In this document: positions 62,858 through 64,000 of the stretch, piece after piece
Position numbering within the stretch: the stretch's first letter is position 1
Layout of the letters: each line of letters begins with the position of its first letter
Source of the DNA: a bacterium
Lineage (GTDB): Bacteria > Myxococcota_A > Bradymonadia > Bradymonadales > Bradymonadaceae
NCBI GenBank assembly: GCA_030427705.1
Contig: JAUIBR010000021.1
Location: forward strand, 1 to 64,000
Reading direction: 5' to 3'
DNA: 64,000 nucleotides
The notes under the pieces: generated by a model
Told to the model about the DNA's origin: nothing
The model's input: the letters and a program-made list of their open reading frames with translations, nothing else
The model's database searches: none
Position numbers and translations under genes: made by a program

Positions 62858-64000
62858 GTGAAGCCAGCCAATGACCATCTAGGGGTAACTCGCCAGCTCT
62901 TCCGGCTGGCGTGGCCAATTGTGGGCATCAACGTACTGCAGGTGTTGGCGCTCGCCGTCGACACGGCGATGATTGGGCGCACGGCAAACGCTGAAGACGC
63001 GCTTACGGGCATGGGTTACAGCGTTCAGCTGGTGTTCCTGTTGATGGTCGCGATGATCGGCCTGACCGTGGGAACGGTTGCCTTCATCTCCCGAGCACAT
63101 GGCGCGGGAAACAACGACCGGGCCGAGCACGTACTGCACCAGTCGGTGCAGATGACCATCGTGTTGGGAATTGTCGTTGCGATTGTGGGTAACCTGGTCG
63201 CCGAGCCGCTCTTGCTCTTGTTGGGAGCTACGCAGACGACCCTGCCCTTTGCCCTGGCCTACCTGAGACCGCTCTTGCTGGGCGCGGTGTTCAATTACCT
63301 GATGATTCTGTTCTCGGCCGCATTGCGCGGCGTCGGGAACACTCGGCTGGCGTTCTTCGTGTCGTTCTCGATGAACGTCATGAACTTGCTTTTCAACTAT
63401 GGACTGATTCTAGGAAACCTCGGGATGCCAGCACTTGGGATACAAGGGGCGGCGATAGGCACCGTGTTGTCTCAGTTCATTGCTTCTGGACTGATGGCCT
63501 TCGTCGTCTACAAGCGGGTCGAGCCTGGCTTGTACTTCACGCCCAAGCCCAAGCCGATCGATAGGGAGCTGGTGCGCGACTTGATTCGCGTCGGCTGGCC
63601 AGCCGCAGCTGACATGTTGGTCCTGAACGCCGCATTCTTAGCCATCATCGGGATGCTCGGTCGGATCGACCAAGCAGCCGTGGCGGCACACAGTATCGGG
63701 CTGCGCGTGCAGGCGCTCGCTTTCGTGCCCGGCATGAGCATCAGCCAGGCCGTGGGTGCGCTCGTCGGCCAGTCGTTGGGTGCCAACGATATTCCTTCCG
63801 CTCGAAAGGCACTGCATTCGGGAATCGCGATGAACCTGGCGGTGATGTCGACGCTTGGATTGATCCTGATCGTCCTCGCCGGTCCTATCGTCGCGGGTTT
63901 TGGAATCGAGGCTGGCAGCGACGTACGTTGGTTATCCGTCCAGTGGATGGAGCTGTTGGGCTATTCGATGCCCATCGTAGGCGTCTACATCGCGTTTACG
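62858..64000 (+). CDS. MATE-family multidrug efflux transporter, 5' part
   Basis: Open from GTG 62858 to the right edge with no stop; 381 residues visible of about 450 usual. TTGGAG at the right distance supports the GTG; an in-frame TTG at 62846 is less likely. Membrane segments and MatE features are clear: RQLFRLAWPIVGINVLQVLA, VDTAMIGR, AALRGVGNTRLAFF, GIQGAAIGTVLSQF, and in the second half VGWPAAADMLVLN and GMSISQAVGALVGQSLGAND. Exports cationic drugs in exchange for Na+ or H+. Substrate unknown. Confidence 0.92.
   Translation, partial: MKPANDHLGVTRQLFRLAWPIVGINVLQVLALAVDTAMIGRTANAEDALTGMGYSVQLVFLLMVAMIGLTVGTVAFISRAHGAGNNDRAEHVLHQSVQMTIVLGIVVAIVGNLVAEPLLLLLGATQTTLPFALAYLRPLLLGAVFNYLMILFSAALRGVGNTRLAFFVSFSMNVMNLLFNYGLILGNLGMPALGIQGAAIGTVLSQFIASGLMAFVVYKRVEPGLYFTPKPKPIDRELVRDLIRVGWPAAADMLVLNAAFLAIIGMLGRIDQAAVAAHSIGLRVQALAFVPGMSISQAVGALVGQSLGANDIPSARKALHSGIAMNLAVMSTLGLILIVLAGPIVAGFGIEAGSDVRWLSVQWMELLGYSMPIVGVYIAFT

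Overview
This is 64 kb of a GC-rich bacterial chromosome, most likely from a Bradymonadales or other Myxococcota/deltaproteobacterial relative. That placement is an inference from two things. Many secreted lipoproteins have low-complexity tails after the lipobox (Asn-Asn-X runs, or Asp/Met/Ala runs such as DMSTDMEADA). The polyunsaturated fatty acid (PUFA) synthase has the myxobacterial layout: ER gene first, then KS-MAT-ACPs-KR-DH, then KS-CLF-DHs-acyltransferase. No rRNA, tRNA or CRISPR array was recognised.

Layout. 0-8.1 kb: a cut-off outer-membrane-like protein, a TPR protein, two tandem DUF1254 lipoproteins, an AraC-type regulator, a second outer-membrane-like protein and two lipoproteins. 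8.3-8.6 kb: a three-part heptanucleotide repeat array. 8.6-25.6 kb (minus strand): a four-gene operon of PUFA synthase pfaD, pfaA (five tandem ACPs), pfaC and a SAM methyltransferase. 25.7-29.9 kb: a frameshifted trypsin-like protease gene and a lipoprotein, flanked by two copies of one operator-like sequence. One copy lies upstream of pfaD and the other upstream of a TetR gene, which is therefore the best candidate regulator of the pfa operon.

30.0-45.8 kb is a defence island. A single compact minus-strand gene run holds hsdR, an HNH/jelly-roll protein, hsdM, hsdS, a 33-codon ORF, a 1702-aa STAND NTPase with an N-terminal Cap4/DUF4297-like nuclease, and a 330-aa protein of unknown function. 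Most junctions overlap by 4-14 bp or are a few bases apart. A divergent AbiEi/AbiEii toxin-antitoxin pair sits next to hsdR. A DarT/DarG DNA ADP-ribosylation pair follows at 52.1-53.8 kb. The STAND protein and its partner, built into a type I restriction operon together with an HNH effector, are the best candidate here for an undescribed system.

46-64 kb: surface lipoproteins (two with Asp/Met-rich tails, one a beta-propeller), a serine hydrolase, TPR and alpha/beta hydrolase genes, two TetR units with clear palindromic operators, a gene of unknown function, and a MATE transporter running off the right edge.

Cutting across these regions is a family of short tandem repeats with a 7-bp period (TTGGNNN, GCTGNNN, AATCNNN, GCGAGTT, and a 7/8-bp CTAGCCC type). 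They occur just after stop codons, upstream of genes, and as translated sequence in nearly every interdomain linker of PfaA and the large linker of PfaC. The main units are free of stop codons in the frames used, so they can sit in coding DNA. A separate dispersed palindromic repeat occurs three times (46.0, 46.1 and 51.7 kb), and an array of small hairpins lies at 55.3-55.5 kb.
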